DNA from: Neptunicoccus cionae
GTDB taxonomy: Bacteria; Pseudomonadota; Alphaproteobacteria; Rhodobacterales; Rhodobacteraceae
Direction: 5' to 3'
Assembly (NCBI RefSeq): GCF_002860325.1
Contig: NZ_PKOJ01000003.1
Location: 248,001 to 312,000, forward strand
DNA length: 64,000 nt
Shown: piece after piece, positions 34,977 to 44,465 of the stretch
Position numbering within the stretch: the first letter of the stretch is position 1
Layout: each line of letters starts with the position of its first letter
The notes under the pieces: generated by a model
What the model was told of the DNA's origin: nothing
Seen by the model: the letters and a program-made list of their open reading frames with translations, nothing else
Database searches by the model: none
Made by a program: the position numbers and the translations under genes

Positions 34977-36632
34977 ATGGCTTCCTACCAATATGTTTAC
35001 CACATGGACGGCGTGTCCAAGACCTATCCGGGCGGCAAGAAATGCTTTGAGAACATCCGCCTGTCCTTTCTTCCCGGCGTAAAAATCGGCGTCGTCGGCG
35101 TCAACGGCGCGGGTAAGTCCACACTGATGAAAATCATGGCCGGTCTGGACAAGGATTTCACCGGCGAAGCCTGGTCCGCCGAAGGTGCCAAAGTCGGCTA
35201 TCTGCCACAGGAACCCAAACTGGACGAAAGCCTGAACGTCCGCGAGAACGTCATGCTGGCGGTGGCCGAGAAAAAGGCGATCCTTGACGAATACAACGAA
35301 CTGGCGATGAACTATTCCGACGAAACCGCCGAGCGTATGGGCGCGTTGCAGGACATTATCGACGCACAGGACCTGTGGAATCTGGACGCCAGCATCGACA
35401 TCGCGATGGAAGCCCTGCGCTGCCCGCCGGATGACGCGGATGTTGCGAATCTTTCGGGCGGTGAAAAACGCCGTGTGGCGCTGTGCAAACTGCTGATCGA
35501 AGCGCCCGACATGCTGCTGCTTGACGAACCGACCAACCACCTTGATGCGGAAACCATCGCGTGGCTGCAAAAGCACCTGATTGATTACAAGGGCACCATT
35601 CTGATCGTGACCCACGACCGGTATTTCCTTGATGATATTACGGGCTGGATTCTGGAGCTCGACCGTGGCCGTGGCATCCCCTATGAAGGCAACTATTCCA
35701 GCTGGCTGGAGCAAAAGGCCAAACGGCTTGCCCATGAAGCGAAAGATGATAAGACCCGCCAGAAAACGCTGGAGCGGGAACTGGAATGGATCCGTCAGGG
35801 GGCCAAGGCCCGTCAGGCGAAACAAAAGGCGCGGATCAACGCCTATAACGATCTGGCAAACCAGTCCGAGCGCGAGAAAATCACTCGTGCGCAAATCGTT
35901 ATCCCGAACGGCCCCCGCTTGGGCGGCAAGGTGATCGAGGTTGAAAACCTTTCGAAAGCTTACGGCGACAAGCTGCTGGTGGAAGACCTGTCCTTCTCTC
36001 TGCCACCGGGCGGGATTGTTGGTGTGATCGGCCCCAACGGTGCGGGTAAATCCACCCTGTTCAAAATGCTGACAGGTCAGGAACAGCCCGACAGTGGCAC
36101 CGTCACCTATGGTGACACGGTGAAACTGTCCTACGTGGACCAGTCCCGCGACAACCTTGATGACAAGAAAACCGTCTGGGAGGAAATCTCCGACAGTCAG
36201 GACATCATCAAACTGGGCGATGCGGAAATGAACGCACGGGCCTATTGCTCGGCCTTCAACTTCAAGGGTGGCGACCAGCAAAAGACGATGAACCTGCTCT
36301 CGGGCGGGGAACGGAACCGCGTGCATCTGGCCAAACTGCTGCGCGAAGGCGGCAACGTGCTGCTGCTTGACGAACCGACCAACGACCTTGACGTGGAAAC
36401 CCTGCGCGCCCTTGAAGACGCGCTGGTCGATTTCGCAGGCTGCGCGGTGGTGATTTCCCACGACCGTTTCTTCCTCGACCGGATTTGTACGCATATTCTT
36501 GCGTTCGAAGGCGAAGCCCATGTGGAATGGTTTGAAGGCAACTTTGCGGATTACGAAGAAGACAAAATCCGCCGTCTTGGGCCAAATGCTCTGGAACCAA
36601 CCCGCGTGAAATACAAGAAGTTCACACGGTAA
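34977..36632 (+). CDS. ettA: energy-dependent translational throttle protein EttA (ABC-F)
   Basis: 551 residues. Two ATP-binding cassettes without membrane segments: Walker A GVNGAGKST and GPNGAGKST, signature LSGGEKRRVAL and LSGGERNRVHL, Walker B LLLDEPTNHLD and LLLDEPTNDLD. Between them is the P-site tRNA interaction motif region (EWIRQGAKARQAKQKARI). The length and N-terminal YQYVYHMDGVSKTYPGGKK match EttA, which binds the ribosomal E site and gates elongation according to ATP/ADP. ATG preceded by AAGGGCAACCAG. Single-gene unit. Confidence 0.95.
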   Translation: MASYQYVYHMDGVSKTYPGGKKCFENIRLSFLPGVKIGVVGVNGAGKSTLMKIMAGLDKDFTGEAWSAEGAKVGYLPQEPKLDESLNVRENVMLAVAEKKAILDEYNELAMNYSDETAERMGALQDIIDAQDLWNLDASIDIAMEALRCPPDDADVANLSGGEKRRVALCKLLIEAPDMLLLDEPTNHLDAETIAWLQKHLIDYKGTILIVTHDRYFLDDITGWILELDRGRGIPYEGNYSSWLEQKAKRLAHEAKDDKTRQKTLERELEWIRQGAKARQAKQKARINAYNDLANQSEREKITRAQIVIPNGPRLGGKVIEVENLSKAYGDKLLVEDLSFSLPPGGIVGVIGPNGAGKSTLFKMLTGQEQPDSGTVTYGDTVKLSYVDQSRDNLDDKKTVWEEISDSQDIIKLGDAEMNARAYCSAFNFKGGDQQKTMNLLSGGERNRVHLAKLLREGGNVLLLDEPTNDLDVETLRALEDALVDFAGCAVVISHDRFFLDRICTHILAFEGEAHVEWFEGNFADYEEDKIRRLGPNALEPTRVKYKKFTR

Positions 36633-36645
36633 TAAAACGAAAATG

Positions 36646-36665
36646 GGTCGGGCTGAAGCCCGACC
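36646..36665. repeat. REP-like palindrome
   Basis: GGTCGGGCT-GA-AGCCCGACC, a 9-bp perfect hairpin lying between ettA and the stop codon of the REP-associated transposase. Its 14-base core CGGGCTGAAGCCCG recurs in reverse complement within the transposase gene. It matches the general form of REP units mobilised by RAYT transposases and may also act as a stabilising or terminating hairpin for ettA mRNA. Confidence 0.65.
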
Positions 36666-37183
36666 TACGCATTATCGCGGTGATACGACGAATGGGGCCA
36701 GTCCTTCGGGTGCGCCACAAATCCGTGCTTTACCGGATTGTTCCAGCAATATTGTAAATGGTTACGGTAATCCCGTTCATCACGAATGTGATGTTCCCAA
36801 AACCGCCGCTGCCAGATACCGACCTCCCGCTTTTCAAGCCGTAGACCGGGCTTCAGCCCGGCAAACCGCCCCCGCGACACAACCGGCAAATCCATTGGCG
36901 GCACATAGCCTGCCTTGCGAACCCCCATAACGAACCGCGCCTTGATCGCACCGATCCGTCGTGAATACTCCGCATCCCCCTCCGGCAGCGTCAGCACACA
37001 GTGGAAATGATCCGGCAGCACGACAAAAGCATTGATGACAAAGGGGCGCGCCGCCTGTGTACGCGCCACGGCACCCCGCAGAACATCCACATAGCGTAGC
37101 AGCAGATCATCGCCGCGACGGGCGAGCACTACGGTAATGAACACGGTCGCACCACAGATTTTCGGTCTTCGATAATTCACCAT
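36665..37183 (-). CDS. REP-associated tyrosine transposase (RAYT)
   Basis: 172 residues from the ATG at 37183. IS200/IS605-like Y1 transposase domain: VVLPDHFHCVLTLPEGDAEYSRRIGAIKARF contains the HUH (HFH) metal motif, and WQRRFWEHHIRDERDYRNHLQYCWNNPVKHGFV is the conserved C-terminal helix with the catalytic Tyr among RDYRNH. RAYTs are single-copy domesticated transposases that move or maintain REP palindromes. One REP-like hairpin sits at its stop codon and another copy of the core lies inside the gene (36846-36861). Confidence 0.88.
   Translation of the reverse strand: MVNYRRPKICGATVFITVVLARRGDDLLLRYVDVLRGAVARTQAARPFVINAFVVLPDHFHCVLTLPEGDAEYSRRIGAIKARFVMGVRKAGYVPPMDLPVVSRGRFAGLKPGLRLEKREVGIWQRRFWEHHIRDERDYRNHLQYCWNNPVKHGFVAHPKDWPHSSYHRDNA
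36846..36861. repeat. REP core inside the RAYT gene
   Basis: CCGGGCTTCAGCCCGG, a 7-bp perfect hairpin with a TC loop. It contains the reverse complement of the 14-base REP core found at 36649-36662. It encodes the LKPGL segment of the RAYT protein. Confidence 0.55.
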
Positions 37184-37230
37184 CCAGTGACAAAAACGCA
37201 AAATAGTTAACACCCCCTCAATCCCACTTA

Positions 37231-37258
37231 TTTCAAACCTAAAATATTTTTGCTTGAA
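37231..37258. promoter_or_regulatory. candidate MarR operator / promoter of anthranilate cluster
   Basis: AT-rich near-palindrome: TTCAA, ACCT, the perfect AAAATATTTT, TGC, TTGAA. It lies 70 bp upstream of the first gene of the aryl-CoA cluster in an otherwise GC-rich region. MarR-type regulators of aromatic-CoA pathways (for example BadR, HcaR, CouR) bind AT-rich palindromes of similar size, and a MarR gene is in the operon. The position is also compatible with the promoter. Confidence 0.45.
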
Positions 37259-37327
37259 CGAAATCGCGACTCACCCTAGCCTTTCTTTATCCAGCCCTTT
37301 GGTGCTGGCCCTCAGAGAGGACAATAG

Positions 37328-39622
37328 ATGCGTATAGCTGTTTTGGGTGGTGGACCTGCCGGTCTCTATTTTGCAATCTCCTTGAAACTCCGCCAGCCGG
37401 ACGCCGAGGTGGTTCTGATGGAGCGCAACAAGCCGGATGACACATTCGGCTGGGGCGTAGTTCTGTCGGATGAAACGCTCGACAATCTGCATCGCAACGA
37501 TCCTCAATCCGCCGCCGAGATCCGCAAACATTTCGCCTACTGGGACGATATTGCCGTGCACCATCTGGGGCAAAAAATGCTGTCTACCGGTCACGGTTTT
37601 TGCGGCATCGGGCGGCAACGGCTGCTGTTGATCCTTCAGGAACGGGCCCGTGCGCTTGGCGTTGACATGCGCTTTGAAACAGAGGTGAAATCCGCCGCAG
37701 AATACCAGTCCGAATATGATGTGGTGGTGGCCGCTGACGGGTTGAATTCCAAAACGCGGATGGAGTTTGCCGACACGTTCAAGCCGGATATCGACCTGCG
37801 CAGCTGCCAGTTTGTCTGGCTTGGCACCCACCAGAAATTCGACGACGCTTTTACCTTTATTTTTGAAAACACCGATAAGGGCTGGGTCTGGGCCCATGCC
37901 TATCAATTCAACGACGACACCGCGACTTTTATCGTTGAATGTTCGCAAGAGACGTTCGACGCCTATGGTTTTGCCGATCTGAGCCAGGCCGAAAGCATCA
38001 AAATCTGTGAAGACATATTCAAGGATTATCTGGGTGGCCACGCCCTGATGACCAACGCCAACCACATTCGCGGGTCTGCGTGGATACGCTTTCCCCGTGT
38101 GCTCTGCGAAAACTGGAGCCATGAAAATGTCGTGCTGCTCGGCGATGCCTCGGCCACGGCGCATTTTTCCATCGGGTCCGGCACCAAACTGGCACTGGAA
38201 AGCGCGATAGAGCTGGCGGAATACATCACCGGAGAAGCCGATCTCAACGCGGCTTTTGACAAGTATCAGGACCAGCGCCGACTGGAAGTGCTGCGCCTGC
38301 AATCCGCCGCCCGAAACTCGGTCGAATGGTTTGAGGATGTGGAACGCTACCTGCATCTTGACCCTGTGCAGTTGAACTATTCCCTGCTGACCCGTTCCCA
38401 GCGGATCAGCCACGAAAACCTGCGAGAGCGGGATCCGGCGTGGCTTGCCTCCGCCGAGGCGTGGTTTCAGAAACAGGCAGGCGGCGCAGAAACCACCCCG
38501 CCCCGCGCCCCGATGTTTGCGCCCTTCCAACTGCGCGATATGCAGCTGAAAAACCGCATCGTCGTGTCTCCGATGGCGCAGTATAAGGCGGTGGAGGGCT
38601 GCCCGACAGACTGGCACCTGATCCATTACGGGGAACGGGCCAAGGGCGGCGCCGGACTGGTTTATACGGAAATGACCTGTGTCTCGGCTGAGGGTCGGAT
38701 TACGCCGGGCTGTCCGGGGCTTTACGCGCCGGAGCATCAGGCGGCATGGCAGCGGTTGAATGACTTCATCCATGGCGAAACCGATGCGAAGACCTGCTGC
38801 CAGATCGGCCATTCGGGGCGCAAGGGTTCGACCCGTGTAGGCTGGGAAGGCATGGATCAGCCGCTTGAAACCGGCAACTGGCCGATCCTGTCAGCATCCG
38901 CCATTGCATGGTCCGACGGCAATGCGACCCCCGTGGCCATGACCCGTGCGGATATGGATATGGTGCGGGACCAGTTTGTTGCAGCGGCAGAAATGGCGCA
39001 GGCTGCGGGGTTTGACATGATCGAACTTCACGCCGCCCACGGGTATCTGATCTCGTCCTTTATCTCGCCCCTGTCGAACATCCGTTCGGATGAATATGGC
39101 GGGTCTCTGGAAAACCGGATGCGCTACCCGCTGGAGGTTTTCACCGCGATGCGGGCGGTCTGGCCTGCGCAAAAGCCCATGTCGGTGCGGATTTCGGCAA
39201 ACGACTGGGCGGGGGATGACGGCGTCACCCCTGAAGAGGCGGTGCTGATCGCGCAGATGTTCGAAAATGCGGGTGCCGATATCATCGACGTCTCTGCGGG
39301 CCAAACCTCGACAGAGGCACAGCCGGTCTATGGCCGTATGTTCCAAACCCCGTTTTCCGATCGCATCCGCAACGAAGCCGGTATCAAAACCATGGCTGTC
39401 GGCAATATCTACGAGCCGGATCACGTCAATTCCATCCTGATGGCGGGGCGGGCCGATCTGGTCTGTCTGGCGCGGCCCCATCTGGCCGATCCCTACTGGA
39501 CGCTTCATGCCGCCACACAGATTGGCGACAGGCAGGAAAACTGGCCCAATCCCTATGACGCAGGGCGGGACCAGCACTGGCGTCTGGCGGACCGTCAGGC
39601 AGAAATGGTGGGGAAGGTATGA
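37328..39622 (+). CDS. bifunctional 2-aminobenzoyl-CoA monooxygenase/reductase
   Basis: 764 residues in two parts. Residues 1-~385 form a flavoprotein aromatic hydroxylase ([16 protein letters not shown] motif; [35 protein letters not shown]). Residues ~396-764 form an old-yellow-enzyme-type NADH:flavin oxidoreductase ([54 protein letters not shown]). This fusion is known as 2-aminobenzoyl-CoA monooxygenase/reductase of Azoarcus evansii; databases also label it bifunctional salicylyl-CoA 5-hydroxylase/oxidoreductase. It hydroxylates the CoA-bound ring with O2 and then reduces it, giving a non-aromatic 2-amino-5-oxo-cyclohexene carboxyl-CoA. First gene of a long overlapping operon. Confidence 0.88.
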   Translation: MRIAVLGGGPAGLYFAISLKLRQPDAEVVLMERNKPDDTFGWGVVLSDETLDNLHRNDPQSAAEIRKHFAYWDDIAVHHLGQKMLSTGHGFCGIGRQRLLLILQERARALGVDMRFETEVKSAAEYQSEYDVVVAADGLNSKTRMEFADTFKPDIDLRSCQFVWLGTHQKFDDAFTFIFENTDKGWVWAHAYQFNDDTATFIVECSQETFDAYGFADLSQAESIKICEDIFKDYLGGHALMTNANHIRGSAWIRFPRVLCENWSHENVVLLGDASATAHFSIGSGTKLALESAIELAEYITGEADLNAAFDKYQDQRRLEVLRLQSAARNSVEWFEDVERYLHLDPVQLNYSLLTRSQRISHENLRERDPAWLASAEAWFQKQAGGAETTPPRAPMFAPFQLRDMQLKNRIVVSPMAQYKAVEGCPTDWHLIHYGERAKGGAGLVYTEMTCVSAEGRITPGCPGLYAPEHQAAWQRLNDFIHGETDAKTCCQIGHSGRKGSTRVGWEGMDQPLETGNWPILSASAIAWSDGNATPVAMTRADMDMVRDQFVAAAEMAQAAGFDMIELHAAHGYLISSFISPLSNIRSDEYGGSLENRMRYPLEVFTAMRAVWPAQKPMSVRISANDWAGDDGVTPEEAVLIAQMFENAGADIIDVSAGQTSTEAQPVYGRMFQTPFSDRIRNEAGIKTMAVGNIYEPDHVNSILMAGRADLVCLARPHLADPYWTLHAATQIGDRQENWPNPYDAGRDQHWRLADRQAEMVGKV

Positions 39623-40356
39623 CGCCGCAACATGTGGTCATATCCGGCGGTGGCACCGGCGTCGGCGCAGAAATCGCGCAGGCTTTTGCCCGCGAAGGTG
39701 CAAAAGTCACGATTCTGGGACGCAGCGAAGCCCCCCTGAAGGCACAATCCCTGCCCTATCAGATTTGCGATGTGACAGACCCTGCTTCGGTGGAACAGGC
39801 CATTGACGCTGCCCGCGCAGAAAACGGCCCCGTGACGGTTGCCATCGCAAATGCGGGCGCAGCCCTTAGCAAGCCTTTCGCAAAAATGACCGGCGCCGAT
39901 TTACACGCCATGACCGATGTCAATCTGGCTGGTGTGTTCCATCTGTGGCAGGCGGTTCTGCCGGATATGAAAGCCGCAGGCGAAGGGCGGATGATCGCCA
40001 TTGCCTCCACTGCGGGGCTGAAAGGGTACCCTTATGTGGCAGGTTACTGCGCGGCGAAACATGCCGTGGTCGGGCTGACCCGTGCACTTTCGCTGGAGCT
40101 GGCGGAGACAGGGATTACTGTCAATGCGATCTGCCCCGGTTTTGTGGAAACGCCGCTTCTGGACCGTTCCATTGACAACATCATGGAAAAAACCGGAATG
40201 CCCCGCGAGCAGGCCGTGAAATCCTTGCAGAAAAGCAATCCGCAGCGCCGCTTTATCCAGACGGATGAGGTGGCGAGCACGGCGCTCTGGCTGTGCTCGG
40301 AAGGGGCGCGATCGGTAAACGGCCATGCGCTCAGCCTGTCAGGGGGCGAGATATGA
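39619..40356 (+). CDS. short-chain dehydrogenase/reductase
   Basis: 245 residues; its ATG overlaps the previous stop (ATGA). Rossmann motif [27 protein letters not shown], catalytic [10 protein letters not shown] (YxxxK) with the upstream Ser in [10 protein letters not shown], and the NAGAAL segment. FabG-like 3-oxoacyl-CoA or hydroxyacyl-CoA dehydrogenase in size and motifs. In this operon it probably reduces or oxidises the ring keto/hydroxy group of an alicyclic CoA intermediate. Confidence 0.87.
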   Translation: MTPQHVVISGGGTGVGAEIAQAFAREGAKVTILGRSEAPLKAQSLPYQICDVTDPASVEQAIDAARAENGPVTVAIANAGAALSKPFAKMTGADLHAMTDVNLAGVFHLWQAVLPDMKAAGEGRMIAIASTAGLKGYPYVAGYCAAKHAVVGLTRALSLELAETGITVNAICPGFVETPLLDRSIDNIMEKTGMPREQAVKSLQKSNPQRRFIQTDEVASTALWLCSEGARSVNGHALSLSGGEI

Positions 40357-40829
40357 GCGAGCACGCTGCTACTTTGCCGGAAGACTCCGCCTCCAAAGCG
40401 CGGTTACGGCTCTGGCTCCGCTTCCTGAAGGCGAGCCGTTCGATAGAGGCCCAGATCAGGGATAACCTGCGGCGGGAGTTCGCCTCTACCCTGCCCCGCT
40501 TTGATGTGATGGCCGCCCTGTCGCGCTATTCCGACGGGCTGAAGATGAGCCAGCTTTCCGAGGTTTTGCGGGTCTCTAACGGCAATGTCACCGGCATTGT
40601 AGACCGGCTGGTGGAAGACGGGTTTCTGGTGCGGGTTGCCGTACCAAACGACCGCCGCGCCTGGCAGGTCCGCCTGACCGAACGGGGCGAAAAGGAATTT
40701 GCAGCGCAAGCCGCGGCTCATGAAAGCTGGATCAACGAGATGCTTGGCGAATTTGGCGAAAAAGACGCCGCCAATATCGCGATCCGGCTGGAACAACTTG
40801 AAACAAGCCTTCGGGAGAGGAAACAATGA
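40353..40829 (+). CDS. MarR-family transcriptional regulator
   Basis: 158 residues from the ATG at 40353, overlapping the SDR stop by 4 bp. Winged-helix core: [62 protein letters not shown], with the usual D-R-R wing. Embedded in the catabolic operon, it is most likely its own regulator, with an aryl-CoA as effector, as for other MarR proteins of aromatic-CoA pathways. A matching AT-rich palindrome is upstream of the operon. Confidence 0.88.
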   Translation: MSEHAATLPEDSASKARLRLWLRFLKASRSIEAQIRDNLRREFASTLPRFDVMAALSRYSDGLKMSQLSEVLRVSNGNVTGIVDRLVEDGFLVRVAVPNDRRAWQVRLTERGEKEFAAQAAAHESWINEMLGEFGEKDAANIAIRLEQLETSLRERKQ

Positions 40830-41632
40830 CCATGCGCACCGATGTGAAACATTTTCTGTGCAAGATCGAGGACGGCATCGCCACAGTCGCGCTGGACCGG
40901 CCCGAACGCAAGAACCCGCTGACCTTTGACAGCTATGCCGAACTGCGGGACTGGTTCCGTGATCTGGTTTATGCGGATGACGTGAACGCGGTTGTATTTG
41001 CCTCTAACGGCGGCAACTTTTCTTCGGGTGGCGATGTGCATGACATCATTGGCCCGCTGACGAAGATGAGCATGAAGGAACTGCTGGCCTTTACCCGCAT
41101 GACCGGCGATCTGGTCAAGGCGATTGTCAATTGCGGCAAGCCCGTCATTGCTGCGATTGACGGGGTTTGCGTAGGGGCTGGCGCAATCATCGCGATGGCC
41201 TCTGACCTGCGGATCGCCACACCGGAAGCCAAATGCGCCTTTCTGTTCACCCGTGTCGGGCTGGCGGGCTGCGATATGGGCGCCTGCGCGATCCTGCCCC
41301 GCATCATCGGTCAGGGCCGCGCGGCGGAACTGCTTTACACAGGCCGCTCGATGAATGCCGAAGAAGGCGCGAATTGGGGGTTCTACAATTCCGTAGTTGC
41401 TGCGGACGAGTTGGACACAGCCGCGCAGAACTTGGCTGCCCGCATCGCGGCGGGGCCGAATTTTGGGAATATGATGACCAAGACCATGTTGGCGCAGGAA
41501 TGGTCCATGTCCATCGAACAAGCGATTGAGGCCGAAGCACAGGCACAAGCCATTTGCATGCAGACCGCCGACTTCGAGCGGGCCTTCAACGCCTTTGTCG
41601 CCAAGGAAAAACCCGTGTTCGAGGGCAACTGA
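40826..41632 (+). CDS. atypical enoyl-CoA hydratase/isomerase (crotonase)
   Basis: 268 residues; ATG overlaps the MarR stop. Crotonase fold: oxyanion-hole segment [10 protein letters not shown] and [43 protein letters not shown]. Both catalytic Glu positions of classic hydratases are missing (Ile-Ile in GAGAIIAM, Arg in FTRVG), while an Asp appears in GCDMGA. Such variants may hydrolyse ring C-C bonds or handle branched substrates. In this operon it could open the alicyclic 2-oxo-carboxyl-CoA ring, as BadI-type crotonases do; that is inference. Confidence 0.82.
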   Translation: MTMRTDVKHFLCKIEDGIATVALDRPERKNPLTFDSYAELRDWFRDLVYADDVNAVVFASNGGNFSSGGDVHDIIGPLTKMSMKELLAFTRMTGDLVKAIVNCGKPVIAAIDGVCVGAGAIIAMASDLRIATPEAKCAFLFTRVGLAGCDMGACAILPRIIGQGRAAELLYTGRSMNAEEGANWGFYNSVVAADELDTAAQNLAARIAAGPNFGNMMTKTMLAQEWSMSIEQAIEAEAQAQAICMQTADFERAFNAFVAKEKPVFEGN

Positions 41633-42783
41633 TGGCAGACCGCACCTTCCTGAACTGGCCGTTCTTTGAAGACAGCCACCGCAAACTGGCGGATGATCTG
41701 GACATTTGGGCGGCAGAACATCTGGCCGCAATCGACCATTCGGACACGGACAACGCCTGCCGGTCCATTGTCGCCGCCCTTGGCAAGGCGGGCTGGCTGA
41801 CCCATTCGGCGGTTGATCCGCAAACAGGCGCGCCACTGGACGTGCGCACATTGTGCCTGATCCGCGAAACACTGGCCCGCCACGACGGGCTGGCGGATTT
41901 TGCCTTTGCGATGCAGGGTCTTGGAACGGGGGCAATTTCCCTGTTCGGATCGGACGCGCAGAAATCCGAATGGCTGAGCAAAACCCGCAAGGGCGAGGCG
42001 ATTTCTGCCTTTGCGCTGACCGAACCGCAATCCGGTTCCGATGTGGCCAGTTCCAGCATGACAGCGACATTGGACGGCGACGATTATATCCTCAATGGCG
42101 AAAAGACTTGGATCTCAAACGGCGGGATCGCGGATGTATACACCGTCTTTGCCCGCACTGGCGATGCGCCCGGGGCCAAGGGACTGTCCGCTTTCATCGT
42201 GCCCGCTGAAACCGCCGGTTTCGAGGTGGCAGAACGGCTGGAAACCATCGCGCCCCATCCGCTGGCTACATTGCGGTTTACCGATTGCCGGATTCCCAAA
42301 TCCGCAATGATCGGCAGCAGCGGCGAGGGCTTCAAAATTGCCATGTCGGTGCTGGATGTGTTCCGCTCTACCGTGGCGGCGGCGGCGCTCGGCTTTGCCC
42401 GCCGTGCGCTGGATGAATCCCTTGCCCGCGTCACCAGCCGCCATGTTCAGGGTGCCCCCCTATTTGATCTGCAACTGGTGCAGGGGCATATTTCAGACAT
42501 GGCCGTTAATGTGGATGCAAGCGCCCTGCTGATCTATCGCGCGGCATGGACCAAGGACAGCGGCGCACCGCGCATCACCCGCGAGGCCGCAATGGCCAAA
42601 CTGTTCGCTACAGATCAGGCGCAGAAAGTCATCGATGCTGCGGTACAGCTTCACGGGGGGGACGGGGTGCGCTCCGGTGAAATGGTCGAAAGACTCTACC
42701 GCGAAATACGGGCGCTCCGGATCTACGAAGGCGCCTCCGATGTTCAAAAAGTCATCATTGCCCGCCAGACACTGGGCGCATAG
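41632..42783 (+). CDS. acyl-CoA dehydrogenase
   Basis: 383 residues from the ATG at 41632, which overlaps the crotonase stop (TGATG). Family signatures: [18 protein letters not shown] (FAD/substrate loop), [12 protein letters not shown], and the catalytic Glu in [20 protein letters not shown] near the C-terminus. It introduces an alpha-beta double bond in a CoA thioester, passing electrons to electron-transferring flavoprotein. In this operon the likely substrate is a dicarboxyl or alicyclic CoA formed after ring reduction or cleavage. Confidence 0.9.
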   Translation: MADRTFLNWPFFEDSHRKLADDLDIWAAEHLAAIDHSDTDNACRSIVAALGKAGWLTHSAVDPQTGAPLDVRTLCLIRETLARHDGLADFAFAMQGLGTGAISLFGSDAQKSEWLSKTRKGEAISAFALTEPQSGSDVASSSMTATLDGDDYILNGEKTWISNGGIADVYTVFARTGDAPGAKGLSAFIVPAETAGFEVAERLETIAPHPLATLRFTDCRIPKSAMIGSSGEGFKIAMSVLDVFRSTVAAAALGFARRALDESLARVTSRHVQGAPLFDLQLVQGHISDMAVNVDASALLIYRAAWTKDSGAPRITREAAMAKLFATDQAQKVIDAAVQLHGGDGVRSGEMVERLYREIRALRIYEGASDVQKVIIARQTLGA

Positions 42784-42797
42784 GAGAGACAGGAAAC

Positions 42798-44420
42798 ATG
42801 CTAGGGCCAAGCGCACATACCGATCGTTTCACACGGGACAATCTACCCCCGAAAAACACTTGGCCCGACTTCCTGCTGGACGGGTTTGATTATCCCGAAT
42901 ACCTCAACGCTGCGGTCGAACTGACGGATGCCATGGTTGCGAAAGGCTTTGGAGACCACACGGCCCTGATCGGCAACGGGCGGCGGCGCACGTATAAGGA
43001 ACTGACCGACTGGACCAACCGCCTTGCCCATGTGCTGGTGGAAGATTTTGGCGTTGAACCGGGCAACCGCGTGCTGATCCGCTCTGCCAATAACCCCGCG
43101 ATGGTAGCCTGCTGGCTGGCCGCGACCAAGGCGGGGGCCGTGGTGGTCAATACCATGCCGATGCTGCGCAGCGGGGAACTGGCCAAGATTGTGGACAAGG
43201 CAGAGATCACCCATGCGCTCTGTGACACGCGACTGATGGATGAAATGGTGGCCTGCGCCAAGGATAACGCCACGCTGACCCATGTTATCGGCTTTGACGG
43301 CACATCAAACCACGATGCCGAACTGGACCGGCTGGCGCTGGAAAAATCGGTGCAGTTTGAAGCAGTAAAGACGGGGCGGGACGATGTGGCGCTGCTTGGG
43401 TTTACATCGGGCACCACAGGCGCCCCCAAGGCGACGATGCATTTTCACCGCGACCTGCTGATCATCGCGGACGGTTATGCAAAGGAAGTCCTGAACGTCA
43501 CGCCCGAGGATGTGTTTATCGGTTCCCCGCCACTGGCCTTTACCTTCGGGCTGGGCGGGCTGGCGATCTTTCCTTTGCGTTTCGGGGCGGCGGCAACCCT
43601 GCTGGAAACAGCCTCACCGCCCAATATGATCGAGATCATCGAGAAATACCGCGCCACCGTTTGTTTCACCGCGCCAACGGCCTACCGCGCCATGCTGGCC
43701 GCGATGGACGAAGGGGCCGACCTGTCGAGCCTTCGTGCCGCTGTATCAGCAGGGGAAACCCTGCCCGCACCGGTATATCAGGCGTGGATGGAGAAAACCG
43801 GAAAGCCCATGCTAGACGGGATCGGCGCAACAGAGATGCTGCATATCTTTGTTACCAACCGCTTTGACGATCACGCCCCCGCCTGCACCGGCAAACCCGT
43901 CACCGGCTATGAGGCCAAGATCATCGACGACACCGGCGCCGAAGTGCCGCGTGGCACCGTGGGTCGACTGGCGGTGCGCGGCCCGACGGGCTGCCGCTAT
44001 CTCGCGGACGAGCGGCAGGCGAAATACGTGCAGGACGGCTGGAACATTACCGGCGATGCCTTTTCCATGGATGAAAACGGCGCATTACACTTCGCCGCAC
44101 GTAACGACGACATGATTGTCTCCTCCGGCTATAATATCGCCGGCCCCGAAGTAGAAGCCGCGCTTCTTGCCCATGAACTGGTCGCGGAATGTGCTGTGAT
44201 CGGAGCACCGGACGAAGAACGCGGTTCCATCGTAGAGGCCCATGTTGTCCTGCAGTCCGGCACGCCGGACGACGTCACCGCCAAACTGTTGCAGGATTTC
44301 GTCAAAGCGCAGATCGCGCCGTACAAATATCCCAGACGGATCATTTTCACAGAAGGTTTGCCAAAAACCCAGACAGGGAAAATTCAACGTTTCCTTTTGA
44401 AGCAGGATGTGGATTCATAA
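42798..44420 (+). CDS. 2-aminobenzoate/benzoate-CoA ligase-like enzyme
   Basis: 540 residues; GGAGAGACAGGAAAC precedes the ATG. ANL-superfamily motifs: TSGTTGAPKATMHFHRD (P-loop), DGIGATEMLHIF, WNITGDAFSMDENG and the C-terminal lysine in PKTQTGKIQRFLL. The HFHRD and GATEMLHIF pattern is that of benzoate-CoA ligase relatives. Together with the monooxygenase/reductase the expected substrate is anthranilate (2-aminobenzoate), activated to the CoA thioester with ATP. It would be the first cytoplasmic step of the pathway. Confidence 0.87.
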   Translation: MLGPSAHTDRFTRDNLPPKNTWPDFLLDGFDYPEYLNAAVELTDAMVAKGFGDHTALIGNGRRRTYKELTDWTNRLAHVLVEDFGVEPGNRVLIRSANNPAMVACWLAATKAGAVVVNTMPMLRSGELAKIVDKAEITHALCDTRLMDEMVACAKDNATLTHVIGFDGTSNHDAELDRLALEKSVQFEAVKTGRDDVALLGFTSGTTGAPKATMHFHRDLLIIADGYAKEVLNVTPEDVFIGSPPLAFTFGLGGLAIFPLRFGAAATLLETASPPNMIEIIEKYRATVCFTAPTAYRAMLAAMDEGADLSSLRAAVSAGETLPAPVYQAWMEKTGKPMLDGIGATEMLHIFVTNRFDDHAPACTGKPVTGYEAKIIDDTGAEVPRGTVGRLAVRGPTGCRYLADERQAKYVQDGWNITGDAFSMDENGALHFAARNDDMIVSSGYNIAGPEVEAALLAHELVAECAVIGAPDEERGSIVEAHVVLQSGTPDDVTAKLLQDFVKAQIAPYKYPRRIIFTEGLPKTQTGKIQRFLLKQDVDS

Positions 44421-44465
44421 CCCATCAACAACCAACAGAAACGATAACAACAAGGGAGAACTATA

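Noticed and set aside
34833-36521. Long minus-strand open frame (703 codons) continuing from the nuclease-like gene over ettA
   Set aside because: It is the antisense of a clear ABC-F gene; only the last 140 codons (34410-34832) show a signal peptide and plausible protein.
37271-38812. 513-codon minus-strand open frame
   Set aside because: Antisense shadow of the flavin monooxygenase/reductase gene, with no motif of its own.
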